A stretch of DNA of 62,007 bases, from the NCBI GenBank assembly GCA_009995705.1, contig JAADBR010000003.1, positions 1-62,007 on the forward strand, written 5' to 3'. This document shows positions 7,852 through 16,509 of the stretch, one piece after another (position 1 is the stretch's first letter; every line of letters begins with the position of its first letter). The notes below the pieces were generated by a model. That model worked only from the letters and a program-made list of their open reading frames with translations. It ran no database searches and was not told where the DNA came from. This stretch comes from Microcystis aeruginosa W13-11 (lineage in GTDB: Bacteria > Cyanobacteriota > Cyanobacteriia > Cyanobacteriales > Microcystaceae). A program made the translations under genes and the position numbers.

Positions 7852-8847
7852 TTAACTACTGGCGATGCGGAATCCTAATACACTATAGCGATTATTGGGA
7901 CTAAATTGGCCCCGACTAGCGGAGCGACATTCCCTCAATTCTGTCCCCCAACCACCCCCACGCAGGACGCGATAACGATTGCCGGTGCTATTAGGATCGG
8001 CCAGCCATACTTGGTCATCGCTGGGAGCATTTTTATAATTGCGATGCCAAGGATCGGCACACCATTCGTATAAACTGCCATGTAAATCGTATAATCCGAA
8101 GGCATTTGGGGGAAAACTACCTACAGGGGTGGTTTTAGCTCGAAATTCGCTCTCTCTTTCCACTGCATAGGGAAATTTAATCCCATAGTAGTTAGCGAAT
8201 TCACTGGTAAGGGTGGCACCAAAGTAGAAGGGTGTGGTAGTGCCGGCACGACAAGCATATTCCCATTGTGCCTCGCTTGGGAGTCGATAGTTTCTGCCGG
8301 TGGCCTTGGCAAGTCGATCGCAAAACTCGATCGCATCATACCAAGAGATGCTATCAACGGGTAAGTTATCCCCTTGGAAGTGGGAGGGATTGGGGTTTAA
8401 ATCGCGGTTAATTTTGGGCAGATTAGCGACAATTTGCCATTGTTTTTGGGTTATCGGGTATTTACTCAGGTAGAAACTGTTCACCTTGACTAAGCGCTGG
8501 GGTTTATCACTACCAGTAAAGTCTCCTTTTTCTCCGTCCGGTGTCCCCATGATAAAAGTGCCAGCAGGGATAGCAATCATCTCTAATCCCGCAAGGGTTT
8601 CGCTGTAGTATTCGGCACTGCGGGAATTGCGCTCGATCACGAAACCGCTAGGATCGAGAGTGACGGTTTCAAAGGAAAAGCTTTGTCGGGGGGGAAAAGA
8701 GGAATTTTGGGGGGGTTGCGGGGGTATGATTGCTGTAGCGGTGGAGGGGGAAAAAATATTTTTTCTATCTAGAATCGCTGCCAGTCCGACTCCTGCACCG
8801 ATCAGACTGATCCACTGGCCAAATTTACGTCTGTTTACTTTAATCAT
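7852..8847 (-). CDS. Secreted formylglycine-generating-enzyme (SUMF1) family protein
   Basis: 331 residues with a twin-arginine-like N-terminus (NRRKFGQWISLIGAG followed by a hydrophobic stretch), suggesting Tat export. From residue 85 it is an FGE/sulfatase-modifying fold: IPAGTFIMGTPDGEKGD, ITQKQWQIVA, YRLPSEAQWEYACRAG, NAFGLYDLHGSLYEWC, RVLRGGGW and the terminal SVLGFRIASS. The family includes true FGE and many C-type-lectin-like binding proteins. Although it shares the fold with the DGR targets at 43443 and 46151, its 3' end is not similar to the TR at DNA level, so it is not a DGR target here. Confidence 0.88.
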   Translation of the reverse strand: MIKVNRRKFGQWISLIGAGVGLAAILDRKNIFSPSTATAIIPPQPPQNSSFPPRQSFSFETVTLDPSGFVIERNSRSAEYYSETLAGLEMIAIPAGTFIMGTPDGEKGDFTGSDKPQRLVKVNSFYLSKYPITQKQWQIVANLPKINRDLNPNPSHFQGDNLPVDSISWYDAIEFCDRLAKATGRNYRLPSEAQWEYACRAGTTTPFYFGATLTSEFANYYGIKFPYAVERESEFRAKTTPVGSFPPNAFGLYDLHGSLYEWCADPWHRNYKNAPSDDQVWLADPNSTGNRYRVLRGGGWGTELRECRSASRGQFSPNNRYSVLGFRIASS

Positions 8848-8934
8848 CCCGATTTTTTTGTCAATATCACCCTGTCTATTATACCATGAAATTCTGACTA
8901 TTATTTAGTCACTGCCACTTATCCTTAATAATCG

Positions 8935-10275
8935 ATGCCCAGCTTTTTGACTGTCCATAAATATTGGTTGATTGCAACAATTATCACCGGCCTAGGTGCT
9001 TTTTTGCGAATCTATAATTATGATTCTTTGCCTCCGGATAATTGGACTGCCGACGAATATGCTTTTGCTTGGAGTGGCATGAGTTTATTACAAACGGGTA
9101 TCCCCACCAGTTGGTCATGGTTGAGTCCCACGGATAATTTTCCTACGGTGGTTTGGGAAGCGAAAAATATCCGTTATCGTTTGGTGACTCCCTGGTTTGA
9201 TCATCCTCCTTTATTTGGTTTATTGGTGGGTTTATTTGCTCTTTTAGGAGGAGCAAAGACTTTTTTTGATTGCAGTTTAACTATTATTAGAGTCCCTTCT
9301 TTATTCTTAGGTATTGCTGGGATAGTTTTGGTCTATTTACTGGCTCTCAAGTTGAGTAATCTATCGATCGCTATAATCGCTAGTTTAATTTATGCCACCA
9401 ATCCCAATACAGTTTTCCTCTCTCGGTTAGCTATTAGTGAAAATTTAATGATTGTTTTGTGCTTATTGGTTGTCTTACTTTATTGGCAATACTATCAAAC
9501 TAAGCAGAAAAAATATCTCTACATCGCCGCTTGTTTAGCTGGTTTAGCCTGTTTAGTCAAAGTAACAGCTATTTATTTAGTAGTATTACTAATTGTCCTC
9601 TTGATTTACGAAAAGCAAGGACGAGAGGCCATTTATGTAACTGCGATCGGTGCTTTCTTTTTCTCTCTCTATTTTCTCTACGGTGCTATCTATGACTACG
9701 ATTTCTTTCGGAAGATATTTCAAGAGCAATCCCTGCGCTTCGAGGACTTTAACTTTGTCAAATATCTAACCACTCCCACGGTATTTTTCGAGGATGGTTG
9801 GCTAATTTTTAGCTGGTTAACCCTCTTACCCTTTCTCCGAAAGAATCCCGCTAGTCCCCAAGTTAGATTACTCGCTTTACCAGTAATCCTCTACACCTTA
9901 ATTTTAGTTGCCACGGGAGCGCAAAGTCACTTTTTCACTTGGTATATGATTCCTTTTTATCCGTTTATGTTTATTATTCTAGGCATCTTTCTCGATGATT
10001 TTCGCCAAGAAACGGACGGATTAACTGCCTCAATTATTTTTATCTTTCTGGGAGTTTGGTCGATTCATCTCAATCTGACAGCCTGGATTTTAGCCTCTCC
10101 CTACGGTCGCTATTATTTTATGATCGGTACGGCAGCAATTCTGGGAGTATTCTATCTCAAGGATATCTTTGGTTTCTTTAAAAAATTCTGGATCGATCGC
10201 TTTACTTTTCTGCTCTTCTTGGCCCTGCTGGCAGCTAATATCAATGTGGTATTAACCTATAAGTTTTCTGGTTAA
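8935..10275 (+). CDS. GT39/ArnT-type membrane glycosyltransferase
   Basis: 446 residues with about 11-12 hydrophobic segments. The first periplasmic loop holds DNWTADEYAFAW with the conserved acidic residues of GT-C mannosyl/arabinosyl transferases, and WFDHPPLFGLLVGLFALLGG is the typical second motif; SRLAISENLMI lies in the next loop. It would move a sugar from a polyprenyl-phosphate donor to an extracytoplasmic acceptor. It diverges from the FGE-family gene (87 bases) and may use donor made by the GT2-GtrA protein at 6511. Acceptor unknown. Confidence 0.87.
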   Translation: MPSFLTVHKYWLIATIITGLGAFLRIYNYDSLPPDNWTADEYAFAWSGMSLLQTGIPTSWSWLSPTDNFPTVVWEAKNIRYRLVTPWFDHPPLFGLLVGLFALLGGAKTFFDCSLTIIRVPSLFLGIAGIVLVYLLALKLSNLSIAIIASLIYATNPNTVFLSRLAISENLMIVLCLLVVLLYWQYYQTKQKKYLYIAACLAGLACLVKVTAIYLVVLLIVLLIYEKQGREAIYVTAIGAFFFSLYFLYGAIYDYDFFRKIFQEQSLRFEDFNFVKYLTTPTVFFEDGWLIFSWLTLLPFLRKNPASPQVRLLALPVILYTLILVATGAQSHFFTWYMIPFYPFMFIILGIFLDDFRQETDGLTASIIFIFLGVWSIHLNLTAWILASPYGRYYFMIGTAAILGVFYLKDIFGFFKKFWIDRFTFLLFLALLAANINVVLTYKFSG

Positions 10276-10448
10276 AACTTAGCAAGAAAGGAAACCGAAA
10301 GGGGATAAATTAGCCTGGGAATCGAGAGTAAACTTAACTAGGATCGCTGACTCAGGAATAACTTATTCTTGGCCAGTTCTGGCCAATGTTAAATTTATTA
10401 ATAGACTCTTTAACTGATTGTCCCCTAACCTTTGCCCTGAACTGATAA

Positions 10449-12158
10449 ATGTCGATCGATTTTCGCAATCTTAATACACTTTGGGGTTCTATTTTGGTCG
10501 AAACATTGGCCCGTTTGGGGTTGAAGATAGGGGTGGTTTCTCCCGGATCGCGATCGACTCCTTTAACGGTAGCCTTGGCAAGACATCCCCAGATTAAAGC
10601 TATTCCCATTTTAGACGAGCGCTCGGCCGCCTTTTTTGCCCTGGGATTAGCCAAACAATTATATCAACCGGTGGTTTTAGTCTGCACTTCCGGCACTGCC
10701 ACGGCTAATTTTTATCCCGCAGTCATTGAAGCAAAAGAAAGTCATGTCCCTTTATTAATTCTAACCGCCGATCGCCCCCCAGAATTGCGTCATGCTCACG
10801 CCGGTCAAACTATCGATCAAGTCAAACTCTACGGTAATTATCCCAACTGGCAAGCGGAAATTAGCTGTCCTAGTGCCAATATCGAGCGTTTACGCTATCT
10901 CCGTCAAACCATCATCCATGGGTGGTTGCGCTGTCTCGATCCTGTCCCCGGAGTGGTGCATCTGAACTTACCATTTCGAGATCCCCTCGCACCAACTCCC
11001 GATCTAGAAATTAAGAATTTAGAGGCTAATTTTGACCAAGAAGCTTTTTTTAGCCATATATCTCGGCCAAATATCCCCATTAACCACTCAATTCTCGAAA
11101 TTCCTTCTTTACCCCGTCAAGGAATTATCATTGCGGGATTAGCTTCCCCGCAAAACCCCGAAAGTTACTGTCAGGCGATCGCCAATTTAGCCCGATCGCA
11201 ACAATATCCCGTCTTAGCAGAAGCTTTATCTCCTCTGCGAAATTATGCAGGGTTAAATCCCCATCTCATCACCACCTATGATTTATTATTGCGGAATCCT
11301 GCCATTAAAACCCAATTAACCCCCGATGTTGTCCTGCAAATTGGGGAATTACCCACCAGCAAAGAATTACGGATCTGGTTAGAAGAAATCGACTGTCCGC
11401 GCTGGATTATCGATCCCCATCCCGATAATTACGATCCTCTACAGGGAAAAACCGGACATCTCAGGGGAAATATCGAGCAATTAGGGCATCTATTCCCAGA
11501 AAAATCCGATAATAACCGAGAATATCGAGAATTATGGCAAAAATTCGACCAGCAAGCCAGATTTAAAATCGATCGCCTTTTGGCAGCAGAAACTAAACTG
11601 ATTGAAGGAAAAATCCCCTGGCTGCTCTCCCAATACCTCCCCCCCCGCACCCCGATCTTTATCTCCAATAGTATGCCTGTTCGCTATGCCGAATTTTTTA
11701 ACCCGCCTAGCGATCGCCAAATTCGTCCCTATTTTAATCGCGGGGCCAATGGCATCGACGGCAACCTCTCCACTGCGATAGGAATGGCTTATAAAAATGT
11801 CCCTAGTCTGCTATTAACAGGAGATTTAGCTCTATTACACGACACAAATGGTTTTTTAATCAAAAAATATTTTCTTGGCTCCTTGACCATAATTTTAATC
11901 AATAACAAGGGGGGAGGCATTTTCCAGATGTTGCCGATCGCCAAATTTGACCCTCCCTTTGAAGAATTTTTTGCCACTCCCCAAGATATCGACTTTTGCC
12001 AACTCTGTCACACCTACGGTATCGATTACCATTTAATCAGCGATTGGACTGATTTTCAGCAAAAAATCGCAGTTTTACCAGAATCAGGCCTAAGATTACT
12101 AGAAATATCCTGCGATCGAGCTTTTAATACCCAATGGTTCCTCAGTAATTATGTGTAG
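10449..12158 (+). CDS. menD: SEPHCHC synthase (MenD), phylloquinone pathway
   Basis: 569 residues, the thiamine-diphosphate enzyme that joins 2-oxoglutarate to isochorismate in phylloquinone/menaquinone synthesis. Visible are VSPGSRSTPLTVAL, ERSAAFFALGLAKQ, VCTSGTATANFYPAVIEA, LTADRPPELRHAHAGQTIDQ, SNSMPVRYAEFF, NRGANGIDGNLSTAIG and the cofactor motif LTGDLALLHD...NNKGGGIF. Length is normal. In cyanobacteria the product is the A1 electron carrier of photosystem I. A strong terminator follows at 12263. No other men gene is adjacent. Confidence 0.96.
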   Translation: MSIDFRNLNTLWGSILVETLARLGLKIGVVSPGSRSTPLTVALARHPQIKAIPILDERSAAFFALGLAKQLYQPVVLVCTSGTATANFYPAVIEAKESHVPLLILTADRPPELRHAHAGQTIDQVKLYGNYPNWQAEISCPSANIERLRYLRQTIIHGWLRCLDPVPGVVHLNLPFRDPLAPTPDLEIKNLEANFDQEAFFSHISRPNIPINHSILEIPSLPRQGIIIAGLASPQNPESYCQAIANLARSQQYPVLAEALSPLRNYAGLNPHLITTYDLLLRNPAIKTQLTPDVVLQIGELPTSKELRIWLEEIDCPRWIIDPHPDNYDPLQGKTGHLRGNIEQLGHLFPEKSDNNREYRELWQKFDQQARFKIDRLLAAETKLIEGKIPWLLSQYLPPRTPIFISNSMPVRYAEFFNPPSDRQIRPYFNRGANGIDGNLSTAIGMAYKNVPSLLLTGDLALLHDTNGFLIKKYFLGSLTIILINNKGGGIFQMLPIAKFDPPFEEFFATPQDIDFCQLCHTYGIDYHLISDWTDFQQKIAVLPESGLRLLEISCDRAFNTQWFLSNYV

Positions 12159-12171
12159 GGTGTGGGGTTTT

Positions 12172-12235
12172 GTGGAACGAACCACAAAGGACACAAAGAT
12201 TGATCGCTCCTACATAAATTAAACCGATCACGCAA
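12172..12235. repeat. Dispersed repeat copy 1 (also near 40978)
   Basis: The stretch GGAACGAACCACAAAGGACA and the following bases through CCGATCACGCAAAGAA recur in similar form at 40978-41053. The repeat lies between menD and its terminator. No coding content; probably a small dispersed intergenic element. Confidence 0.5.
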
Positions 12236-12262
12236 AGAATAAGAGAGTCCTAAATTTTTCCC

Positions 12263-12290
12263 CCGACCACTCCAATGGTCGGTATTTTTT
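12263..12290 (+). terminator. Terminator after menD
   Basis: CCGACCA and TGGTCGG form a seven-pair stem with a six-base loop, followed directly by TATTTTTT: a textbook intrinsic terminator about 105 bases after the menD stop. Confidence 0.85.
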
Positions 12291-12410
12291 GATCTCCCAA
12301 AAGTCTAAAGGTTTTATCCAACAAGGTTTTTAGATTTATTTGGCGGGCCCTAGTTAATTCCCTTTTTGGAGAAAGTGAATACAATGGGTGGAAAGAGTTA
12401 AAAGAGTCCG

Positions 12411-13712
12411 ATGAATCGACAAAGACAGCAAAAATCAAGACAATTTTCTCCCCCCAGATATTCTATCTTTCCTCGGAAGCAGTGGCGATGGGGAGTGACT
12501 TCTCTGCTGATTGGTTTAGTCTTGTCCCTAGTAATTTTAAAACTGAATACCTCTAGTCTCTCCACTGCCACCATAGATATTTTAAATCCCTCCACGGTGG
12601 GGGAGAATTTGGCCAAGAGCCTAGATAAGTTAGAAAAGCAGAAAATAAATATTTTAAATCCCTCCACTGTGGGGAAGAATTTGGCCGGTAAGAGCCTAGA
12701 TGAGTTAGAAAAGCAGAAAATCGCCGAATTTTTGCAAATTACCCCGCCAGAAACCGAATTAACCCTTGATCGCACTCCTTTGTTTATTCTTCACGATACA
12801 GCTTGGAGTATGACTGCGGGTAACATCGAAGAACAGAAAAAATATGCTCGCGGTCCGATGAAATTGGGTCCCAATGTTTACATCCCCCGCAAACGGAATT
12901 CTAGGGATAGAGATATTTTAGACTCGATCGCCCGGCCTTTTTTTGAGCGTCACCGTCCCACGGTCACTTTTTACGAACAAGCAGCCGAAATGCTGCCCGC
13001 AGACACCAGGGATCAATTAGTACGTCAACTGTGGCAACTTACCCCGGAAACTATCCGCGTCAAGGGTTTTGCAATTGCTTTAGAGGGTGTTCCCTTGAGT
13101 ACGCGATCGGCCTCTGCGTTAGAAAAAAGGGCGAGAATTTGGTTAAATACGCCTTCAGAAGCCGTCTTTAAGGGTTTAGTCAAACAATACCCCACAAATT
13201 ACTTTGATGGGGCAAAAAGCAGCGCTTTATGGGCAACAGAAGCGATTTGTCAGCAGCTATCTCACCCTAATTGCGATCGCTTGCGACCAGTTTTTGCCGA
13301 AAGAAATCGTCGGGTCATTTCCAGTGTTAACATTGAACTGGTGCAGGCGCCGGGATCCCACTGTTTGACCAAAGGACGCTTGCAAACCCTCCCCGGTTAC
13401 AGCGATTTTCAATACCAACAAACGGCGAAATATTATCTCCTCGCAGCCTTACAAACGGGACAATTACCGCAAATTGTCAGCCATTTTGCCGTCGATAGTT
13501 TTCTGATTAATCAAGGAAAATATCCCCATTGTGACCCCCGGGGTTTTGATCTACAACGTCTCTACAATCTCATCAGTCAAGCTTTGGATTATGACCCTGG
13601 CACTGTTTATGGTATCGTTCCTCGTTATGGCACAAATATTATAGCTGGTGATAATATTTGGTGGCATAATCGAGTTTTTGATGCGGCCAATTTACCCACA
13701 ACTTTAAATTAG
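12411..13712 (+). CDS. Membrane-anchored hypothetical protein with duplicated segment
   Basis: 433 residues. A basic N-terminus is followed by one membrane segment (WGVTSLLIGLVLSLVIL, about 27-43), so the body is probably extracytoplasmic. Residues about 58-103 contain a near-perfect direct repeat, ILNPSTVGENLAKSLDKLEK then ILNPSTVGKNLAGKSLDELE, also plain at DNA level. The conserved body carries FILHDTAWSM, which recalls the zinc-binding strand of amidase_2 enzymes, and AVDSFLINQGKYPHCDPRGF. I do not recognise a firm family; a cell-wall amidase role is only a guess. Confidence 0.75.
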   Translation: MNRQRQQKSRQFSPPRYSIFPRKQWRWGVTSLLIGLVLSLVILKLNTSSLSTATIDILNPSTVGENLAKSLDKLEKQKINILNPSTVGKNLAGKSLDELEKQKIAEFLQITPPETELTLDRTPLFILHDTAWSMTAGNIEEQKKYARGPMKLGPNVYIPRKRNSRDRDILDSIARPFFERHRPTVTFYEQAAEMLPADTRDQLVRQLWQLTPETIRVKGFAIALEGVPLSTRSASALEKRARIWLNTPSEAVFKGLVKQYPTNYFDGAKSSALWATEAICQQLSHPNCDRLRPVFAERNRRVISSVNIELVQAPGSHCLTKGRLQTLPGYSDFQYQQTAKYYLLAALQTGQLPQIVSHFAVDSFLINQGKYPHCDPRGFDLQRLYNLISQALDYDPGTVYGIVPRYGTNIIAGDNIWWHNRVFDAANLPTTLN

Positions 13713-13718
13713 ACCTGA

Positions 13719-14129
13719 TCATTTAGAAATATCCACTTCTCCCAAAGCTTCTAGATAGGTAATTGCCGCTTCTAAAGGAGAATCGTAGCTATAGGAAAAC
13801 TCCTCGAACCAGCGTCCTTCCTCCGATTTGGCATCCAATTTATCTAACCATTGCTTTGCCTTTCTAGTTAAAGCTTCTCGCTTGCGCTGCTGTTTTAATG
13901 CCGACGCTTTTTCTTTTTCTGCTGTCTCCTGTTGTTCCCTTTCTTGGTTTTCTAAGGCTAAAGCTTTTAAAAGCGCATCGGTAGAAAAATCACCAGCATA
14001 ATTAACCTTAAATTCGGACGGGGGACGATCTTTTTCTTGGCGAGAAGAAGGGGACGGCATCGGTTTTTCCCGATCCCGTTTCTGGTATTCTGCCTTCATT
14101 TGTGCCAGTAAATCTTCTATTTTTCCCAT
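13719..14129 (-). CDS. Slr1339-like salt-stress family protein
   Basis: 136 residues, charged and mostly helical. MGKIEDLLAQMKAEYQKRD at the start and KAKQWLDKLDAKSEEGRWFE plus a helical end resemble a cyanobacterial family named after Synechocystis Slr1339, with a proline-rich, low-complexity middle. Molecular function is unknown. I take ATG 14129 rather than the ATG three codons upstream, because the family begins at this methionine. It converges with the gene at 12411, six bases apart. Confidence 0.7.
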   Translation of the reverse strand: MGKIEDLLAQMKAEYQKRDREKPMPSPSSRQEKDRPPSEFKVNYAGDFSTDALLKALALENQEREQQETAEKEKASALKQQRKREALTRKAKQWLDKLDAKSEEGRWFEEFSYSYDSPLEAAITYLEALGEVDISK

Positions 14130-14188
14130 AATGGTCAAGTTAAAAAGTTAAAAAGATAATTGCTCTGATTGCCTCTGCCTTAATAACT

Positions 14189-14275
14189 AAGTAGCTGGTT
14201 ATAATTAAATTGAATATGGCACCCCCCTTAATCTCCCCTTGATAAGGGGGGTGCTGATCCCCCCAAAAGCTTGGA
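14189..14275. repeat. Partial MITE-like element (left end plus hairpin)
   Basis: AACTAAGTAGCTGGTTATAA is the left terminus seen at 35702 and, reversed, at 57023. It is followed by CCCCTTGATAAGGGGGGTGC and GATCCCCCC. The right terminus is missing, so this is a truncated copy. Confidence 0.6.
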
Positions 14276-14358
14276 TTGACTGATAAAATCGAAAGTAATA
14301 CCCGATGTCTCAAGTTAATCGAGGGAGGATTTTTGGGGAATTTATCTCAGTCATAATT

Positions 14359-16344
14359 TTACCAAAAGTAGCGGTTGGGGTGAATAGTGGTTTGACGTTG
14401 TTGGGAATTGTATTCTAGCAGGTATTTTCTGGCGATTACTTCCTGTTCTTCTAATAAGAGTAGCTCATTTTGTCCAATTTCTGTATCGGTAGAAAGGAGA
14501 ATGACTTGAGAGGAAGCAGCGGGAAAATAACGTTCAACTAAATTGTGGCGATGGGAAGAATCTAAACGTCCGAGAGGTGTATCGATAGCGATGGGTAAAT
14601 CTCGTCCGGAAACTCGCGCTAATCCCCACAAAAAAGCGATCGCTAATAGTTGTTTTTCTCCAGCAGAAAGACGGTGTTTAGGCACATTTTGTCCATCGGG
14701 ACCAAAGAGAGATAGACCAAAAGTATCAGCATCGATCGCTATTTTCTGAACTAGATCGGACTTGTGCAATAAATAACGAAAACATTCCGCCACTTCTCCC
14801 TCTAATCTATTTAATTTTTTTAAAGTTAAGCGTTCTTTAAATACTTTTAAAGTTTGCTGTGCTTTGACAATTGCATTGACGATATGTTCGTTACTTTGGG
14901 ATTCTAAAGCTTTCTCACTATAGGCAAATAATTCTTTTTTGGTTTTCTCAATTTTCTTTTTGATTTCCTCATAATTTTTGTGGCTTTGCTCGTATTCTGC
15001 TTGAGTATTTAGATACTTTTTCTGAGCGGTTTTTAAGTTATTACTCAGGGTTTCGTATTCTTCGGGAGAGGCTGCTACTGCTAATTCTCGCTCTAAATTA
15101 TCTAAGTCAGCTTCCAGATTTCTTAATTGTTCTATTGCTTGATGAGCGAGGTTAATTTGTGCCGGTAATTGATGGGTTAAGACTCGATTTAATAACTCGA
15201 TCGCCTCCTCGTCTAAATCTAAGTAAGAGGTAACGAAAGACTCGTTATCCTCAGCTAAAAACTGATTTTCTTGCTCTAAAAACTCCCTAATATTCTCTAA
15301 TTGTTCTAAAGTTAAATTTAGTTTTTTTAAATAAGCCAGTAACTTTTTATCTCTGGATTCTAAAACCGATTGAGCGACTTTAGCTGATTGAAATTTTAGC
15401 TCTTTTTCCCCCTGAATTTTCGCGGCTTCTAGGAGAGGAAAAATTAACTTTAATGGTAATAATTCCCCCGCCAATTGACCTAAATATTCTCTCTGTTTAT
15501 CTAACTTTTTATCTAAATCCTTTTTTCTGCTTTCTAATTGACTTCTTTCGGCGGCAATTTTGCCCCCATCAATGCGAAATTTATCCGAGACTGCATCAAA
15601 ATCATTTCTAACTAAATCTAAATTTTTTTGTTGAGTTTCCATCTCCTGCCGAGCCAATTCTAAATCTTCTTGGTACTGGGCTAATTTTTTCTCGATTGCT
15701 TCAATAGTTGCCAGTTCATTTTCTGCTGCTAATAACCGGCGCTTGCGACTAGCTAAAATATCGAGATCAACGGCTAATCTTTCCGCTAATTCTAACCCTA
15801 ATAAGGTCTGCATTGAATCCTTAACGCTGTCAGGGGGTACATCCTGTTCTGCCAATTCTTTTACCTGTTCCCCATCAAATAAAAACAGGTTAGAAATACC
15901 CAAAGGTAATAAAGTTTCAATATATTCATCCCAAGTATTGGCTAAGGCAGGATCGGGCCAATCTTCATCTAAAATACCGAGGGTCTCCTTACCATCTTTA
16001 GGCTGTTTTGTCCAGTATCTAACGATACGATATTGTCGCCATTGTTCATTAACTAGATGTTCAAAAGCCAGTTCTATTCTCGCTTGATCGATGAGGGAAG
16101 CTTGATGATTAACTGCTTGACTGAGAAACTCGGCATAACTTAAATTATTGCGAGTAGAACACTTCGCTCGCGCACCGTACAAAGCCAAACGAATCGCATC
16201 CATTAAAGTAGTTTTACCGCCCCCATTCATGCCTCCTAAAAGGATAATTGGACAGGGATTATTATCTTTTTCGGGACGTAAATTAATCACTTGACGACCA
16301 GCGTAGGGTCCAAAATTTTGCAAAACTAATTCAGTAAAAATCAT
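14359..16344 (-). CDS. dndD: DndD-like SMC/Rad50-type ATPase
   Basis: 661 residues. Walker A is GGMNGGGKTTLMDA (residues 37-50), followed by LFLFDGEQVKELAE (the Q-loop region typical of DndD), a coiled coil of about 300 residues (200-500), then the ABC signature LSAGEKQLLAIAFLW and Walker B PIAIDTPLGRLDS. DndD takes part in DNA phosphorothioation or related restriction. No dndA, B, C or E is adjacent, so this is an orphan gene; a stand-alone DNA-repair role is equally possible. The upstream region to 16510 holds no further gene. Confidence 0.82.
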   Translation of the reverse strand: MIFTELVLQNFGPYAGRQVINLRPEKDNNPCPIILLGGMNGGGKTTLMDAIRLALYGARAKCSTRNNLSYAEFLSQAVNHQASLIDQARIELAFEHLVNEQWRQYRIVRYWTKQPKDGKETLGILDEDWPDPALANTWDEYIETLLPLGISNLFLFDGEQVKELAEQDVPPDSVKDSMQTLLGLELAERLAVDLDILASRKRRLLAAENELATIEAIEKKLAQYQEDLELARQEMETQQKNLDLVRNDFDAVSDKFRIDGGKIAAERSQLESRKKDLDKKLDKQREYLGQLAGELLPLKLIFPLLEAAKIQGEKELKFQSAKVAQSVLESRDKKLLAYLKKLNLTLEQLENIREFLEQENQFLAEDNESFVTSYLDLDEEAIELLNRVLTHQLPAQINLAHQAIEQLRNLEADLDNLERELAVAASPEEYETLSNNLKTAQKKYLNTQAEYEQSHKNYEEIKKKIEKTKKELFAYSEKALESQSNEHIVNAIVKAQQTLKVFKERLTLKKLNRLEGEVAECFRYLLHKSDLVQKIAIDADTFGLSLFGPDGQNVPKHRLSAGEKQLLAIAFLWGLARVSGRDLPIAIDTPLGRLDSSHRHNLVERYFPAASSQVILLSTDTEIGQNELLLLEEQEVIARKYLLEYNSQQRQTTIHPNRYFW

Positions 16345-16509
16345 TAACAGTCAGGGGCGAGGAGCGGTAATTTCTATCCTAGACAAGTATAACAAGCGAT
16401 CGGAGCCAATCTCCCTATTTTCGGCTTGTGGGATGGGCAGACTAGGGAGAAAGTAAAATAGAGACGTTGGGGGCAAAGTCTCTAGGAAATTTAGCAAAAT
16501 GTCGAATTT

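Noticed and set aside
7852..8847. FGE-family protein as a third DGR target
   Set aside because: It shares the protein fold and even the RVLRGGGW phrase, but its 3' DNA does not align with the TR and lacks the post-VR block, so there is no sign of template-directed change.
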